From an uncultured Alistipes sp. (GTDB lineage: Bacteria > Bacteroidota > Bacteroidia > Bacteroidales > Rikenellaceae), in the NCBI GenBank assembly GCA_944321955.1, contig CALUNG010000007.1, positions 1 through 64,000 of the forward strand: a stretch of 64,000 bases of DNA. The letters are read 5' to 3'. The notes under the pieces were generated by a model. The model searched no databases. It saw only the letters and a program-made list of their open reading frames with translations, and was not told the DNA's origin. Position numbers and translations under genes: made by a program. Below are positions 54,372-63,910 of this stretch, piece after piece (position 1 is the stretch's first letter; each line of letters opens with the position of its first letter).

Positions 54372-55484
54372 TTACTGCTTGCCGCCGAACTCCATCAGAT
54401 AGGCCTTGATGAAGCCGTCGATGTCGCCGTCCATCACGGCTTCGACATTGGATGTCTGATAGCCCGTGCGGTGATCCTTGACGCGACGGTCGTCGAATAC
54501 GTACGAACGTATCTGCGATCCCCACTCTATGCGTTTCTTCGTCGCCTCGAGCGCCTGCTGCGTGGCCATGCGCTTGTCCAGCTCGCGCTGGTAGAGTTTC
54601 GACTTGAGAATTCGCATGGCATTTTCGCGGTTCATCAACTGCGATCGCGTCTCGGTATTCTCGATCAGGAACTCCACCGGTTCGCCCGTGTCGGCATCCT
54701 TGCCGTGGTAGCGAAGTCGTACGCCCGTCTCTACCTTGTTGACGTTCTGTCCTCCGGCGCCGCTCGAACGGTAGGTATCCCATTCGATGTCGGCGGGGTT
54801 GATGACTATGTCGATGCTGTCGTCGACGGCAGGCGAGACGAATACCGATACGAATGTGGTCTGACGCTTGTTGTTGGCATTGAATGGCGACAGACGCACC
54901 ATGCGGTGCACGCCGTTCTCGCTCTTGAGGTAACCGTATGCATAGTCGCCCTCGAACTCGATGGTGCACGACTTGACCCCCACCTCGTCGCCGGCCTGAT
55001 AGTCGAGTATCTTGACCTTGTAACCGTGGGCCTCGCCCCAGCGCGTGTACATGCGCAGCAGCATCGATGCCCAGTCGAGAGCCTCCGTACCGCCCGCACC
55101 GGCGTTGATGTCCATTATGGCGCCGAGCTTGTCTTCGTCGTTGCGCAGCATGTTGCGCAGCTCGAGTTTCTCGACGGCGGCGGCCGTGGCGGCGTAGTGC
55201 TCGTCGAGCTCCTGCTCCGTGGTCAGACCCTCCTTGACGAAGTCGGGCATCAGGGTCAGGTCCTCGGCCAGTTTTGCTACCTTGTCGTAATCTTCGACCC
55301 AACTCTTTATCGAGGCCACCTTGCGCAACTGCGCTTCGGCCTTTTCGGGGTTGTCCCAGAATGCCGGGTCGAGGGTCTTTTCCTCCTCGTTCTGCAACTC
55401 GATGCGGCGATGCTCGATGTCGAGGCACCGCTCCAACGTCTGGCAACGTTGCGTAATATCCTTTATCTGCTCGGGTAATACCAT
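54372..55484 (-). CDS. prfB: Peptide chain release factor 2
   Basis: The 370-residue factor recognises UAA and UGA stop codons. The RF2-specific SPF anticodon-like motif is in RLSPFNANNK, and the peptidyl-tRNA hydrolysis motif GGQ is in SSGAGGQNVNKVE. The frame is continuous from MVLPEQIKD through RCLDIEHRRIELQ. The region where many bacteria carry an in-frame UGA and a +1 programmed frameshift is here an ordinary sense stretch. It lies 13 bp after cysS, in one operon. Confidence 0.96.
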   Translation of the reverse strand: MVLPEQIKDITQRCQTLERCLDIEHRRIELQNEEEKTLDPAFWDNPEKAEAQLRKVASIKSWVEDYDKVAKLAEDLTLMPDFVKEGLTTEQELDEHYAATAAAVEKLELRNMLRNDEDKLGAIMDINAGAGGTEALDWASMLLRMYTRWGEAHGYKVKILDYQAGDEVGVKSCTIEFEGDYAYGYLKSENGVHRMVRLSPFNANNKRQTTFVSVFVSPAVDDSIDIVINPADIEWDTYRSSGAGGQNVNKVETGVRLRYHGKDADTGEPVEFLIENTETRSQLMNRENAMRILKSKLYQRELDKRMATQQALEATKKRIEWGSQIRSYVFDDRRVKDHRTGYQTSNVEAVMDGDIDGFIKAYLMEFGGKQ

Positions 55485-55497
55485 AATGCTTGCGTCG

Positions 55498-56973
55498 TTA
55501 TTCTATCTCCCAGTCCACGCCGTCCTTGCGGTCCTTGACACGTATGCCGGCAGCCGTCAGCCCGTCGCGTATCTTGTCCGAGGTTGCCCAGTCCCTGTTG
55601 GCCTTGGCCGTCGAGCGGATGTCGAGCAGCATCTCCACCAGCGGAGTTACGAGATCCTTGCCTGCGGCAGCCGAGGCGCTCTTCTCGTCGCGAAGGCCCA
55701 GAATATCGAATGCCCAGCGTTTGAATATGCCATTCAGCTTGTCGAGGTCTTCGGCCGTGATGGTCTGCTGACCCTCCACCAGCTGGTTTATTACGCGCAC
55801 CCAGTCGAACAGCGCCGAGATGACCATCGGCGAGTTGAGATCGTCGGCCATGGCCTCCTCGCATCGTGCTTCCAGTTCGTCGGGGTTGACCGTCGAAGCG
55901 GCCGAGGGCTTGATCTTGCCAAGCGCCTCTATGCCCTTCATCATGCGGTCGAGACCCTTCTCGGCCGCCTGCAGCGCATCGTTCGAGAAGTCAAGGGTCG
56001 AGCGGTAGTGGGCCTGCAGTATGAAGAAACGCACGGTCATGGGCGAGTATGCCTGTGCCAGCAGCCGGTGATTGCCCGTGAATACCTCCTCGAGCGTGAT
56101 GAAGTTGCCGAGCGACTTGCCCATCTTCTGCCCGTTGATCGTAATCATGTTGTTGTGCACCCAGTATTTGGCCGAATCATGGCCGAGGGCCGACGTCGAC
56201 TGCGCTATTTCGCACTCGTGGTGGGGGAACATGAGGTCCATGCCGCCACCGTGGATGTCGAAACGCTCGCCCAGATACTTGGTGCTCATGGCCGAGCACT
56301 CCATGTGCCAGCCGGGGAAGCCTTCGCTCCACGGCGAGGGCCAGCGCATGATATGTTCGGGCGACGCCTTCTTCCACAGTGCGAAGTCGTAGGAGTGGCG
56401 CTTGTCCTCCTGACCGTCGAGTTTGCGGGTGTCGGTGACGATGTCGTCGAGGTTGCGGCCCGAGAGGACACCGTAGTGGTACTTCTCGTTGTACTTCTCG
56501 ACATCGAAGTATATCGAACCGTTCGATTCGTATGCGAAGCCATGGTCGATAATGCGCTTGATGAATTCGATCTGCTCGATGATGTGTCCCGATGCAAAGG
56601 GCTCGATCGAGGGCGACTCGACGTTGAGCGCCTGCATTGCAGACTTGTAGCGCTCGGTATAGTAGTGCGCCACCTCCATGGGCTCGAGCTGCTCGAGGCG
56701 TGCCTTCTTTGCTATCTTGTCTTCGCCGTCGTCGGCATCGTGTTCGAGGTGTCCCACGTCGGTGATGTTGCGCACGTAGCGCACCTTATAGCCTTCAGCC
56801 TTGAGGTAGCGGAAGAGCAGGTCGAAAGTGATGGCGGGGCGGGCATGTCCCAGATGCGGATCGCCGTAGACCGTCGGCCCGCAGACATACATGCCCACAT
56901 GGGGCGGATTTATCGGTTCGAATGTCTCCTTGCGTCGCGTGAGCGTGTTGTAGAGGAGCAGTTTGGTTTCCAT
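55498..56973 (-). CDS. cysS: Cysteinyl-tRNA synthetase
   Basis: The 491-residue class I enzyme charges tRNA-Cys. It has the zinc-binding Cys in [18 protein letters not shown] with the HIGH-type LGHA motif, [10 protein letters not shown] with further zinc ligands, and the KMSKS-type [11 protein letters not shown]. The C-terminal helical anticodon region ends [11 protein letters not shown]. The frame opens at 57123, but [16 protein letters not shown] at 56973 is the family N-terminus. prfB follows 13 bp later. The 380 bp upstream are non-coding. Confidence 0.97.
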   Translation of the reverse strand: METKLLLYNTLTRRKETFEPINPPHVGMYVCGPTVYGDPHLGHARPAITFDLLFRYLKAEGYKVRYVRNITDVGHLEHDADDGEDKIAKKARLEQLEPMEVAHYYTERYKSAMQALNVESPSIEPFASGHIIEQIEFIKRIIDHGFAYESNGSIYFDVEKYNEKYHYGVLSGRNLDDIVTDTRKLDGQEDKRHSYDFALWKKASPEHIMRWPSPWSEGFPGWHMECSAMSTKYLGERFDIHGGGMDLMFPHHECEIAQSTSALGHDSAKYWVHNNMITINGQKMGKSLGNFITLEEVFTGNHRLLAQAYSPMTVRFFILQAHYRSTLDFSNDALQAAEKGLDRMMKGIEALGKIKPSAASTVNPDELEARCEEAMADDLNSPMVISALFDWVRVINQLVEGQQTITAEDLDKLNGIFKRWAFDILGLRDEKSASAAAGKDLVTPLVEMLLDIRSTAKANRDWATSDKIRDGLTAAGIRVKDRKDGVDWEIE

Positions 56974-57355
56974 AATGACAGATTTTTTATCGGGGTGTAA
57001 ATTTACAAACTTTTTTCCAAATACGCACGCCGTACGGTCAAAAGCGGGGCTTCGTGCCGCAACAGACGCCAATGGCGGGAAGCGGGGCATTTCCGGTCCG
57101 GGCCTTCCCGCCGGGAATGACATTCTGTTATATACTGTTTCGATACGGCGGAGTTTTAGTTCTGTTTTATCTCACATTTACAAATTATTGCGGCATTTGC
57201 GACCGGTGACCGCCCGCCGCAATGGTGCGATACGGGCGCTTTTGCGGCAGAAAAAAGCCCGGCACGGCAAGATTGTCGTAATAAACTTATGGCTTTTGAC
57301 GTTAAATTCTTAATTTTGCACTCTGACAATTTTTTGACCGATTAACAATCTTCAT
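56974..57355. other. Non-coding gap between cysS and the DUF2723 gene
   Basis: No supported gene is seen in these 382 bp. An inverted repeat (GGCGGGAAG at 57075-57083 with CTTCCCGCC at 57105-57113) with a G/C-rich interior could fold as an RNA or end an unseen transcript. A weak minus-strand TAAATTTA at 56998-57005 could be the cysS -7 element. The promoter for the plus-strand gene is at 57311. A regulatory RNA or cysS leader is possible, but I recognise no family. Confidence 0.4.
57311..57318 (+). promoter_or_regulatory. -7 promoter element for the DUF2723 gene
   Basis: TAATTTTG matches TAnnTTTG, 37 bp before the ATG at 57356. Confidence 0.65.
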
Positions 57356-60300
57356 ATGAATTTCAAACGCTGGAACAATATTACGGGGTGGGTCGTCTTC
57401 GCCATTGCGGCCGTGGTCTACCTTGTAACGATGGAACCTTCGTCGAGTTTGTGGGATTGCGCCGAGTTCGTCGCCACGTCGTACAAGCTCGAAATCGGGC
57501 ACCCGCCCGGAGCCCCGCTCTTCATGATGCTGGCACGTCTGGCAACGCTCTTCGCGCCGTCGCCGCACTACGTGCCCCACATGGTCAACGCCATGAACAG
57601 CATCGCGAGCGCATTCTGCATACTCTTCCTCTTCTGGACGATCACGCACATCGCCCGCCGTCTCTATACGCGTGACGGCAGGGAACTGACTACGGCAAAT
57701 GCCGTTGCGGTTCTCGGTGCCGGTGTTGTGGGCGCCTTGGCATACGCCTTTACCGATACGTTCTGGTTCTCGGCATACGAAGGCGAGGTCTACGCCCTCT
57801 CGTCGATGTTCACGGCTCTGGTGGTGTGGCTCATGCTCAAGTGGGAAGATCAGGCCGACTCGCCGCACTCGATGCGCTGGATTGTGCTGATAGCATACCT
57901 CATGGGACTCTCGATAGGCGTGCATATCCTCAACCTGCTGACAATTCCGGCGCTGGTATTTATCTACTACTTCCGCAAGACCGACAAGGTTACGTGGAAA
58001 GGTTGTATCTACGCAACGCTCATAGCATTCGTCATTCTCGGCCTGATAAACGGCGTGATCATTCCCTACACGGTCTATGTCGGAGCAATGGTCGATACCT
58101 TTTTTGTCAATACGTTGGGGCTGCCCGTCAATTCGGGTATGGTGTTCTTCGTCTTCGCGCTCTTCGCGCTCTTCGGTTTCGGCGTCTATTACACTCACCG
58201 CAAGGGCCATGTCATCTGGAATACCATACTGCTCTCGACGACGATGATACTGCTCGGGTTCTCGTCGTATGCTTCGGTGTCGATACGTGCCGCGGCCGAT
58301 CCCCCGATGAACAGCAACGACCCCGACAACCCGCATGCACTGCTCTCGGTGCTCAACCGCGACCAGTACGGCAACCGCCCGTTGCTTTACGGAGCCTATT
58401 ATTCCGCCCCGATCGACGGCTACGAGGCCCGCGAGTTCTACTATTTCAACCGTGACAAGCAGCGTTACGAGAAGGCTTCGGTGATAGACGGCTATACCTA
58501 TCCGTCGCAGTTCATGCACCTTTTCCCTCGCATGTGGGACAACCGCAAGACCGAAAAGGACTATAAACCGTGGGCCGCATACCGTACCAAAACCGAGATA
58601 CTCCACGACGAGAACGGCGAAATCCTGCGCGACGATGCAGGCCGTCCGATACGCGGCGAGGTGCTCGACTTCGGCCGCAAGGTGCGTTACGACGACGGTT
58701 CGGGCGTGCAGACGATAGTGGAGCCGACGTTCCTCGAGAATCTCAACTATTTCTTCTCGTACCAGTTGAGCTACATGTACCTGCGATATTTCCTCTGGAA
58801 CTTCGTGGGGCGTCAGGACGACATACAGGCTTCGGACGTGACTATTGCCAACGGCAATTGGATGTCAGGCATAAAGTTCATCGACGAGGCTTATCTCGGG
58901 CCGCAGGACAACCTGCCGAAGGAGATGGCCGGGAACCGCGCCCGCAACACCTATTTCTTCCTGCCGTTCCTGCTGGGTCTCATAGGCCTCATATACCAGC
59001 TCAACCGTGATACGCGCAACTTTACGGTCGTGCTGTGGCTCTTCATCATGATGGGCGTGGCGCTGGTGGTCTATTTCAACTCGTCGCCGGCCGAGGTGCG
59101 CGAGCGCGACTACGTGTATGCAGGTTCGTTCTACGCCTTCTGCATGTGGATAGGTCTCGGCGTGATGGCCTTGAAGGACCTGCTGGCCATGCTGTTCCGT
59201 CGCAACAATGTTGCGGTGGCGGCCGTAGCTACCGTCCTGGGCCTGAGTGTGCCTACAATATTGTGCGCCCAGAACTGGGACGACCACGACCGTTCGCACC
59301 GTACGATGGCCCGCGACGTTGGCTGGAACTACCTGCAGTCTACGCTCCCGAACTCCATAATCATCAACTACGGCGACAACGATACATTCCCGTTGTGGTT
59401 CAATCAGGAGGTCGACGGCGTGCGTCCCGACGTGCGTATCATGAACTCGAGCTATCTGGGCGGCGAGTGGTACATCGACGAGATGAAAAACAAGGCCAAT
59501 GATGCTCCCGGCGTTCCGTTCTCGCTTACGCGCGACAAGTACTACTATGTCAACGACTGGGTGCCGGTAGACAACCGTTTCGACCGGCCGATCGACATAA
59601 AGGACGTGGTTGCATTCATCCAGAGCGACGATCCGCGATCGAAGGTTACGCTCAGCGACGGCTCGAAATGCGACTACATACCGGCAAAACGCATAGCACT
59701 GCCCGTAAACAAGGATAACGCCATAGCTTCGGGCATAGTCCGTGAGGAGGACCGCGACCTGATGGTCGATACGGTCTACATAAACATCGAGAAGAATTCG
59801 ATCGACAAACCCGAAATGATGCTTCTCGACCTGCTGGCCAACTTCGACTGGAAGCGCCCGATATTCTTCACGCAGGTATACGTGCTGCAGAATCTCGGCC
59901 TGCTCGACTACCTGCAGTTCGACGGTTATGCCTACAGGCTTGTGCCGATACTCACGCCTTACAAGTCATCGTGGGAGATCGGCCGCATAGATCCCGACTA
60001 CGCATATCCGTTGTTGATGGATACCTTCCGTTACGGCAATCTGGCGGATCCGCGCGTGTATGTCGATTTCTTCACGCAGTACAACCTGAGCGTGTCGCGT
60101 TCGCGCGAGGCTTTCGCCCGCGTGGCCAAGGAACTCATACGCCGCGGCGACGACGAACGGGCCCTGAAACTGCTCGACCGTGGTCTGGAGGTGCTGCCGC
60201 CGTCGCAGATACGTTATACCGACGCCAATACATATCCGTTCCTCGAGGCGTACTACGCCATGGGTGAAGTGGAGAAGGGCGATCGCCTGCTGATGGACTA

Positions 60301-60535
60301 TGCCCAGACGCTGATCGAGTACATAGAATACTATCTGCAGTTCGACGGTGTCGAGGGTGATCTGGTGACGGGTATTCTCGACGAGAAGTTCGACTCGCTG
60401 TCGCAGCTCTATTATCTTGCCGCATACGCGGGACGCAGCGATGTGGTGTCGCATTTCAACGAGTACTACCGCTCGTTCGGGGCTGAAGACTCCGACCTGA
60501 TACAGGTCGACGAGCCATCCGGCAAGACCGAATGA
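57356..60535 (+). CDS. DUF2723 multispan membrane protein (GT-C-type glycosyltransferase family)
   Basis: A 1059-residue protein with about ten or more membrane helices in the first half and a long soluble C-terminal half ending in TPR-like helices (about 880-1040). The N-terminal first loop carries SSLWDCAEFVATSYKLEIGH and PPGAPLFMML, the DUF2723 signature; Asp34 and Glu37 sit where GT-C enzymes place acidic catalytic residues. DUF2723 members such as human TMEM260 are protein O-mannosyltransferases (GT117), so a role in protein O-glycosylation is likely but inferred. A hairpin separates it from namZ. Confidence 0.9.
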   Translation: MNFKRWNNITGWVVFAIAAVVYLVTMEPSSSLWDCAEFVATSYKLEIGHPPGAPLFMMLARLATLFAPSPHYVPHMVNAMNSIASAFCILFLFWTITHIARRLYTRDGRELTTANAVAVLGAGVVGALAYAFTDTFWFSAYEGEVYALSSMFTALVVWLMLKWEDQADSPHSMRWIVLIAYLMGLSIGVHILNLLTIPALVFIYYFRKTDKVTWKGCIYATLIAFVILGLINGVIIPYTVYVGAMVDTFFVNTLGLPVNSGMVFFVFALFALFGFGVYYTHRKGHVIWNTILLSTTMILLGFSSYASVSIRAAADPPMNSNDPDNPHALLSVLNRDQYGNRPLLYGAYYSAPIDGYEAREFYYFNRDKQRYEKASVIDGYTYPSQFMHLFPRMWDNRKTEKDYKPWAAYRTKTEILHDENGEILRDDAGRPIRGEVLDFGRKVRYDDGSGVQTIVEPTFLENLNYFFSYQLSYMYLRYFLWNFVGRQDDIQASDVTIANGNWMSGIKFIDEAYLGPQDNLPKEMAGNRARNTYFFLPFLLGLIGLIYQLNRDTRNFTVVLWLFIMMGVALVVYFNSSPAEVRERDYVYAGSFYAFCMWIGLGVMALKDLLAMLFRRNNVAVAAVATVLGLSVPTILCAQNWDDHDRSHRTMARDVGWNYLQSTLPNSIIINYGDNDTFPLWFNQEVDGVRPDVRIMNSSYLGGEWYIDEMKNKANDAPGVPFSLTRDKYYYVNDWVPVDNRFDRPIDIKDVVAFIQSDDPRSKVTLSDGSKCDYIPAKRIALPVNKDNAIASGIVREEDRDLMVDTVYINIEKNSIDKPEMMLLDLLANFDWKRPIFFTQVYVLQNLGLLDYLQFDGYAYRLVPILTPYKSSWEIGRIDPDYAYPLLMDTFRYGNLADPRVYVDFFTQYNLSVSRSREAFARVAKELIRRGDDERALKLLDRGLEVLPPSQIRYTDANTYPFLEAYYAMGEVEKGDRLLMDYAQTLIEYIEYYLQFDGVEGDLVTGILDEKFDSLSQLYYLAAYAGRSDVVSHFNEYYRSFGAEDSDLIQVDEPSGKTE

Positions 60536-60540
60536 CGATG

Positions 60541-60564
60541 ACGGCCTGCCGGACGGCAGGCCGT
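60541..60564 (+). terminator. Hairpin between the DUF2723 gene and namZ
   Basis: A perfect 10-bp GC-rich stem (60541-60550 with 60555-60564) with loop GGAC is followed by TGTCATT. It lies 5 bp after the stop; T-run quality is modest, so read-through into namZ is possible. Confidence 0.6.
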
Positions 60565-60585
60565 TGTCATTAAGTGACCTGGCTT

Positions 60586-61734
60586 ATGAGACGATTTGCA
60601 TTGTTTACAGTTATGCTCCTTGGTACGCTTTGTGCCTGCGGACAGGAGCTGCGCGTGGGTGCCGAACGCACCGAAATATACATGCCGTTGATCGAGGGAC
60701 GACGTATTGCCGTCCTGGCCAACCACACGTCGCTTGTGGGCGATGAACATCTCGTAGACATTCTTGTGCTGCGCGGTGTCGACGTCGCAGGGATACTCTC
60801 GCCCGAACATGGTTTCCGCGGCAATGCCGATGCCGGTGAAAAGGTAGCCAGTACGGTCGACGGGAAGACCGGCATACCGATATGGTCGCTTTATGACGGC
60901 CGGACGTTGCGCCCGTCGGACGAACACATGCGCAGTTTCGACGTGCTGCTGGTAGACCTGCAGGATGTGGGGCTGCGTTTCTATACCTATTACATCTCGA
61001 TGCTGCGCATGATCGATGCCTGCGCCGAATTCGGGAAGCAGGTCGTGGTTCTCGACCGCCCCAATCCCAACGGAATGTATGTCGACGGTCCGGTGCTGGA
61101 CATGCGTTACAAGTCGGGCGTGGGGGCTCTGCCGATACCTGTGGTGCATGGCATGACGCTTGGCGAGATTGCCCGTATGGCCATCGGCGAGGGATGGGCT
61201 AAAAAAGTCGATCTGACGGTCGTACCCGTCAGGAACTACCGGCGCTCGAGGCGTTATGAACTGCCGGTTCCGCCGTCGCCGAATCTTCCTACACAGCACT
61301 CCGTGCTGCTGTATCCGTCGCTGTGCCTCTTCGAGGGTACGGTCGTAAGTCTGGGTCGCGGTACCGACTTCCCGTTCGAGGTGTACGGACATCCAGACAT
61401 GAAGGGCCGCACGTTCTCATTTACACCGCAGCCGCGTGCTGGAGCCAAGAATCCCCCGTTGTGCGGCAGGTTGTGCTACGGTGTGGATTTGCGCGGCAAG
61501 GCCGACGATACGATTATTGCCGAGGGGTTGAATCTCGAATATCTGATCGACGCATATCGCGATCTCGATATGGGAGAGGCTTTCTTTACTCCATTTTTCG
61601 AAAAACTTATCGGTGTGGATTATGTCCGACGCATGATTATGGAGGGTTGCGACGCCGACGAGATCAGGGCTTGCTGGCATGACGATGTCGAGAAGTTCAA
61701 ACGGCAGCGACGCCCGTATCTGCTTTACGAGTGA
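60586..61734 (+). CDS. namZ: Exo-beta-N-acetylmuramidase, NamZ/DUF1343 family
   Basis: The 382-residue product is exported (signal segment RRFALFTVMLLGTLCACGQE, possibly a lipoprotein with Cys near 16-18). Family stretches are IAVLANHTSLVG, GILSPEHGFRGNADAG, LLVDLQDVGLRFYTYYISM, VVLDRPNPNGMYVDGPVLD and the C-terminal DADEIRACWHDDVEKFKRQR. NamZ enzymes (GH171) release MurNAc from the non-reducing end of peptidoglycan fragments in cell-wall recycling. The frame opens at 60574, but the signal peptide fits 60586 better. A hairpin before it and a strong terminator after it frame the gene. Confidence 0.9.
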   Translation: MRRFALFTVMLLGTLCACGQELRVGAERTEIYMPLIEGRRIAVLANHTSLVGDEHLVDILVLRGVDVAGILSPEHGFRGNADAGEKVASTVDGKTGIPIWSLYDGRTLRPSDEHMRSFDVLLVDLQDVGLRFYTYYISMLRMIDACAEFGKQVVVLDRPNPNGMYVDGPVLDMRYKSGVGALPIPVVHGMTLGEIARMAIGEGWAKKVDLTVVPVRNYRRSRRYELPVPPSPNLPTQHSVLLYPSLCLFEGTVVSLGRGTDFPFEVYGHPDMKGRTFSFTPQPRAGAKNPPLCGRLCYGVDLRGKADDTIIAEGLNLEYLIDAYRDLDMGEAFFTPFFEKLIGVDYVRRMIMEGCDADEIRACWHDDVEKFKRQRRPYLLYE

Positions 61735-61768
61735 AAATTATTGAAAATTTATAATATTTTATGAACAT

Positions 61769-61803
61769 GCCGTTTGCGGTTACAATTCGTAACCGTAAAC
61801 GGC
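61769..61803 (+). terminator. Terminator after namZ
   Basis: A 15-bp stem with one G-U pair (61769-61783 with 61789-61803) and a 5-nt loop is followed by TTTTG. It lies 34 bp after the namZ stop. Confidence 0.88.
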
Positions 61804-61899
61804 TTTTGTTTGCCTGTTTCTGTGGCTGCCGGGAATATTATGCTTACAATCACTCTGTTGCGCGTTTGCGGCGATATTTGGATTGTAAGTAAAAATGTC

Positions 61900-61907
61900 T
61901 ATATTTG
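61900..61907 (+). promoter_or_regulatory. -7 promoter element for the repeat lipoprotein gene
   Basis: TATATTTG matches TAnnTTTG with TTTG at 61877-61880, 19 bp upstream, and the ATG 61 bp downstream. Confidence 0.7.
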
Positions 61908-61968
61908 TTCTCGGACAGACATAGAGCCCCTTATTCATATATATATTCTATTGTTTAACTAAACGAGT

Positions 61969-63789
61969 ATGAAGGTAAAATTCTACTTTATTGCGGCGGT
62001 ATTGTCCGCCGCTTCTTTTCTTCTGGCGGCTTGCGACAGCAAGGAGAGTGTGACGCCGGAACCGGGCGGGGAGACCGTGAAGGTCGACCCTGATGAGATC
62101 GTGTTGACCGTCAAGGAGACCCGAGCAGTCTCTTTCGTCGTCGAGGCTGTACCGGGCGAGAATATCGGCAACTATTATGTTGGTCTGGCCGATACGGAAT
62201 ATGTCGAGTCGGAGTTTGCGGACGCTTCAGGCAATGTCGATCTGGATGCACTGGCCCAGGCCCTGATCGACAGCGAAAATGAATACGGAGCCGACTGGAC
62301 GGATCCTTCACTGGTGTATGCCGGTAACAAGGATTTCAATTCGTTCCTGTACGGATCCCTCGATAAGGGAACTTCGTATACGGTCGTGGCGTTCGGCGTC
62401 AGCGCAACGGGTGAAAAGACTTCGTCGGCGTTTGCCTTGGAGGTCGTAACTTCGGCTACGGTATCTCCTTCGGACAACGAAATCACGCAGACCGTATCCG
62501 ATATCTCGGATAGCGGAGCCGTCGTAACCGTTACCACGTCGAACTACAACCTCTATTATGCCGACGTTCAGCCAGCTGCATCGATTGAGGGGTTGAGCGA
62601 TGACGAGATATTCCAGTATGTGGTCGATTACTATGGAGCATATATCGAGTGGGCTCTCTGCTCGGGAGACAGTACGATCGATTATACGGGCTATTGCGAC
62701 CCCGGAACGGAATATTGTGCCGTTGTCATCGGATACGAGGCGGGCGAGGCCACAACGAAGGTGTACAAGGAGTACTTCACGACCCTCGGCGAGTCGTCAG
62801 GCCCGGGTGAGACGTCTGATGTGACATTTACATCGACGTGGGATACGGTGCTGGCTTCGGCCGTGGCGGTAACCGTTACGCCTTCGTACGATGAGGCCAT
62901 GTACTTCTGGGACATCTTCTCCGAGGAGGAGTATCAGATGGCGGGCGGTACGGCAGATGCTGCCACGCAACTGATTGCGGCAAAACTGCAGTATTATGCC
63001 GATTACTATACGGATTTATATGGTTTTGATTTCACTGTGGCCGATATTGCCTACAGCCTTGCTTCCTACGGTGAAGAGAGTGCCAACTCCACGTATCTCA
63101 AGCCGTCGACCGAATATCGTCTGATAGCTGCAGCTATCGACTATGACGGTAACGTCATATCAGATGGCTACGTGTCGGACAAGGTCACCACGCTGTCACG
63201 CGCCGAGATCGGTACGTCGCTTGCGCCGCTCGACGCCGAACTTACGGTATCCGATCTGACATCGTCGAGCGTTCTGTTGTCTGTAGCTCCTGCTGATGCT
63301 ACTGCATCATATTATTTCAGCGCGATAGACAAGGCATATTTCCAGCAGTTCGCGTCGGACGTGGATTACATCTATGACGATCTCGACTACATGGATTATC
63401 TGGCGGTGGACAACGACATGACTGTTGCAGAGGTTTATGCCGCAATGTTGTCTCTTGGCGCCGACTCCTATGAATATACGGGCCTTGACGCCGGAACGGA
63501 GTATGTGGCCTATGCATACGGCATGGACAGCGATGGAACCATAACGGCCGGCATGATCAAGCAGGAGTTCGCAACGCCTGCCGAAGGCTCTCAGGCCTCC
63601 GTACGCAAGGGCGTGCCGTCGATCTATCACAACAGCATTGCCCGTGCGATTCGCGCTGCCGACCGCGAGGCCCTGAAGGTACGCCGTCTCGACCTTGACG
63701 GAAAGGCTGAACGTCGTGCCGGAACAACAGAACTGAAACCCATGCGCAAAGTTGCCGAACATCCGTCGTTGAGGGCACTTTTGAAATAA
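61969..63789 (+). CDS. Four-repeat surface lipoprotein, function unknown
   Basis: The 606-residue product has a lipoprotein signal peptide (ending LAAC, Cys22) followed by DSKES. Four tandem domains of about 100-125 residues follow (about 45-162, 172-273, 284-409, 423-537). Each has an opening strand (VSFVVEAVPG; AVVTVTTSNY; VAVTVTPSYD; VLLSVAPADA), an aromatic-rich YY/YF motif, a helix, and a closing KGTSYTVVAFG, PGTEYCAVVIG, PSTEYRLIAAA or AGTEYVAYAYG strand. The layout resembles fibronectin III-like domains with helical inserts. A basic tail (about 545-606, many Arg/Lys) ends the protein, unlike the acidic repeats. I recognise no family name. Confidence 0.85.
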   Translation: MKVKFYFIAAVLSAASFLLAACDSKESVTPEPGGETVKVDPDEIVLTVKETRAVSFVVEAVPGENIGNYYVGLADTEYVESEFADASGNVDLDALAQALIDSENEYGADWTDPSLVYAGNKDFNSFLYGSLDKGTSYTVVAFGVSATGEKTSSAFALEVVTSATVSPSDNEITQTVSDISDSGAVVTVTTSNYNLYYADVQPAASIEGLSDDEIFQYVVDYYGAYIEWALCSGDSTIDYTGYCDPGTEYCAVVIGYEAGEATTKVYKEYFTTLGESSGPGETSDVTFTSTWDTVLASAVAVTVTPSYDEAMYFWDIFSEEEYQMAGGTADAATQLIAAKLQYYADYYTDLYGFDFTVADIAYSLASYGEESANSTYLKPSTEYRLIAAAIDYDGNVISDGYVSDKVTTLSRAEIGTSLAPLDAELTVSDLTSSSVLLSVAPADATASYYFSAIDKAYFQQFASDVDYIYDDLDYMDYLAVDNDMTVAEVYAAMLSLGADSYEYTGLDAGTEYVAYAYGMDSDGTITAGMIKQEFATPAEGSQASVRKGVPSIYHNSIARAIRAADREALKVRRLDLDGKAERRAGTTELKPMRKVAEHPSLRALLK

Positions 63790-63812
63790 ACGGATGTCAT
63801 GCTCATGGAACG

Positions 63813-63842
63813 ATGCGCCTCCCCGGGTCAGGGGAGGCGCAT
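63813..63842 (+). terminator. Terminator after the repeat lipoprotein gene
   Basis: A perfect 12-bp stem (63813-63824 with 63831-63842) with a 6-nt loop is followed by TTGTCTT. Confidence 0.85.
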
Positions 63843-63860
63843 TTGTCTTGGATAAAAAAT

Positions 63861-63888
63861 ACCCGCATTCCGTTGATGGAGTGCGGGT
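63861..63888 (-). terminator. Terminator after the ferredoxin gene
   Basis: An 11-bp stem with one wobble (63861-63871 with 63878-63888) lies 22 bp after the ferredoxin stop. On the minus strand it is followed by a T-run (ATTTTTT). Confidence 0.8.
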
Positions 63889-63910
63889 GATTTCGTTGTT
63901 GTCCTCCGTC

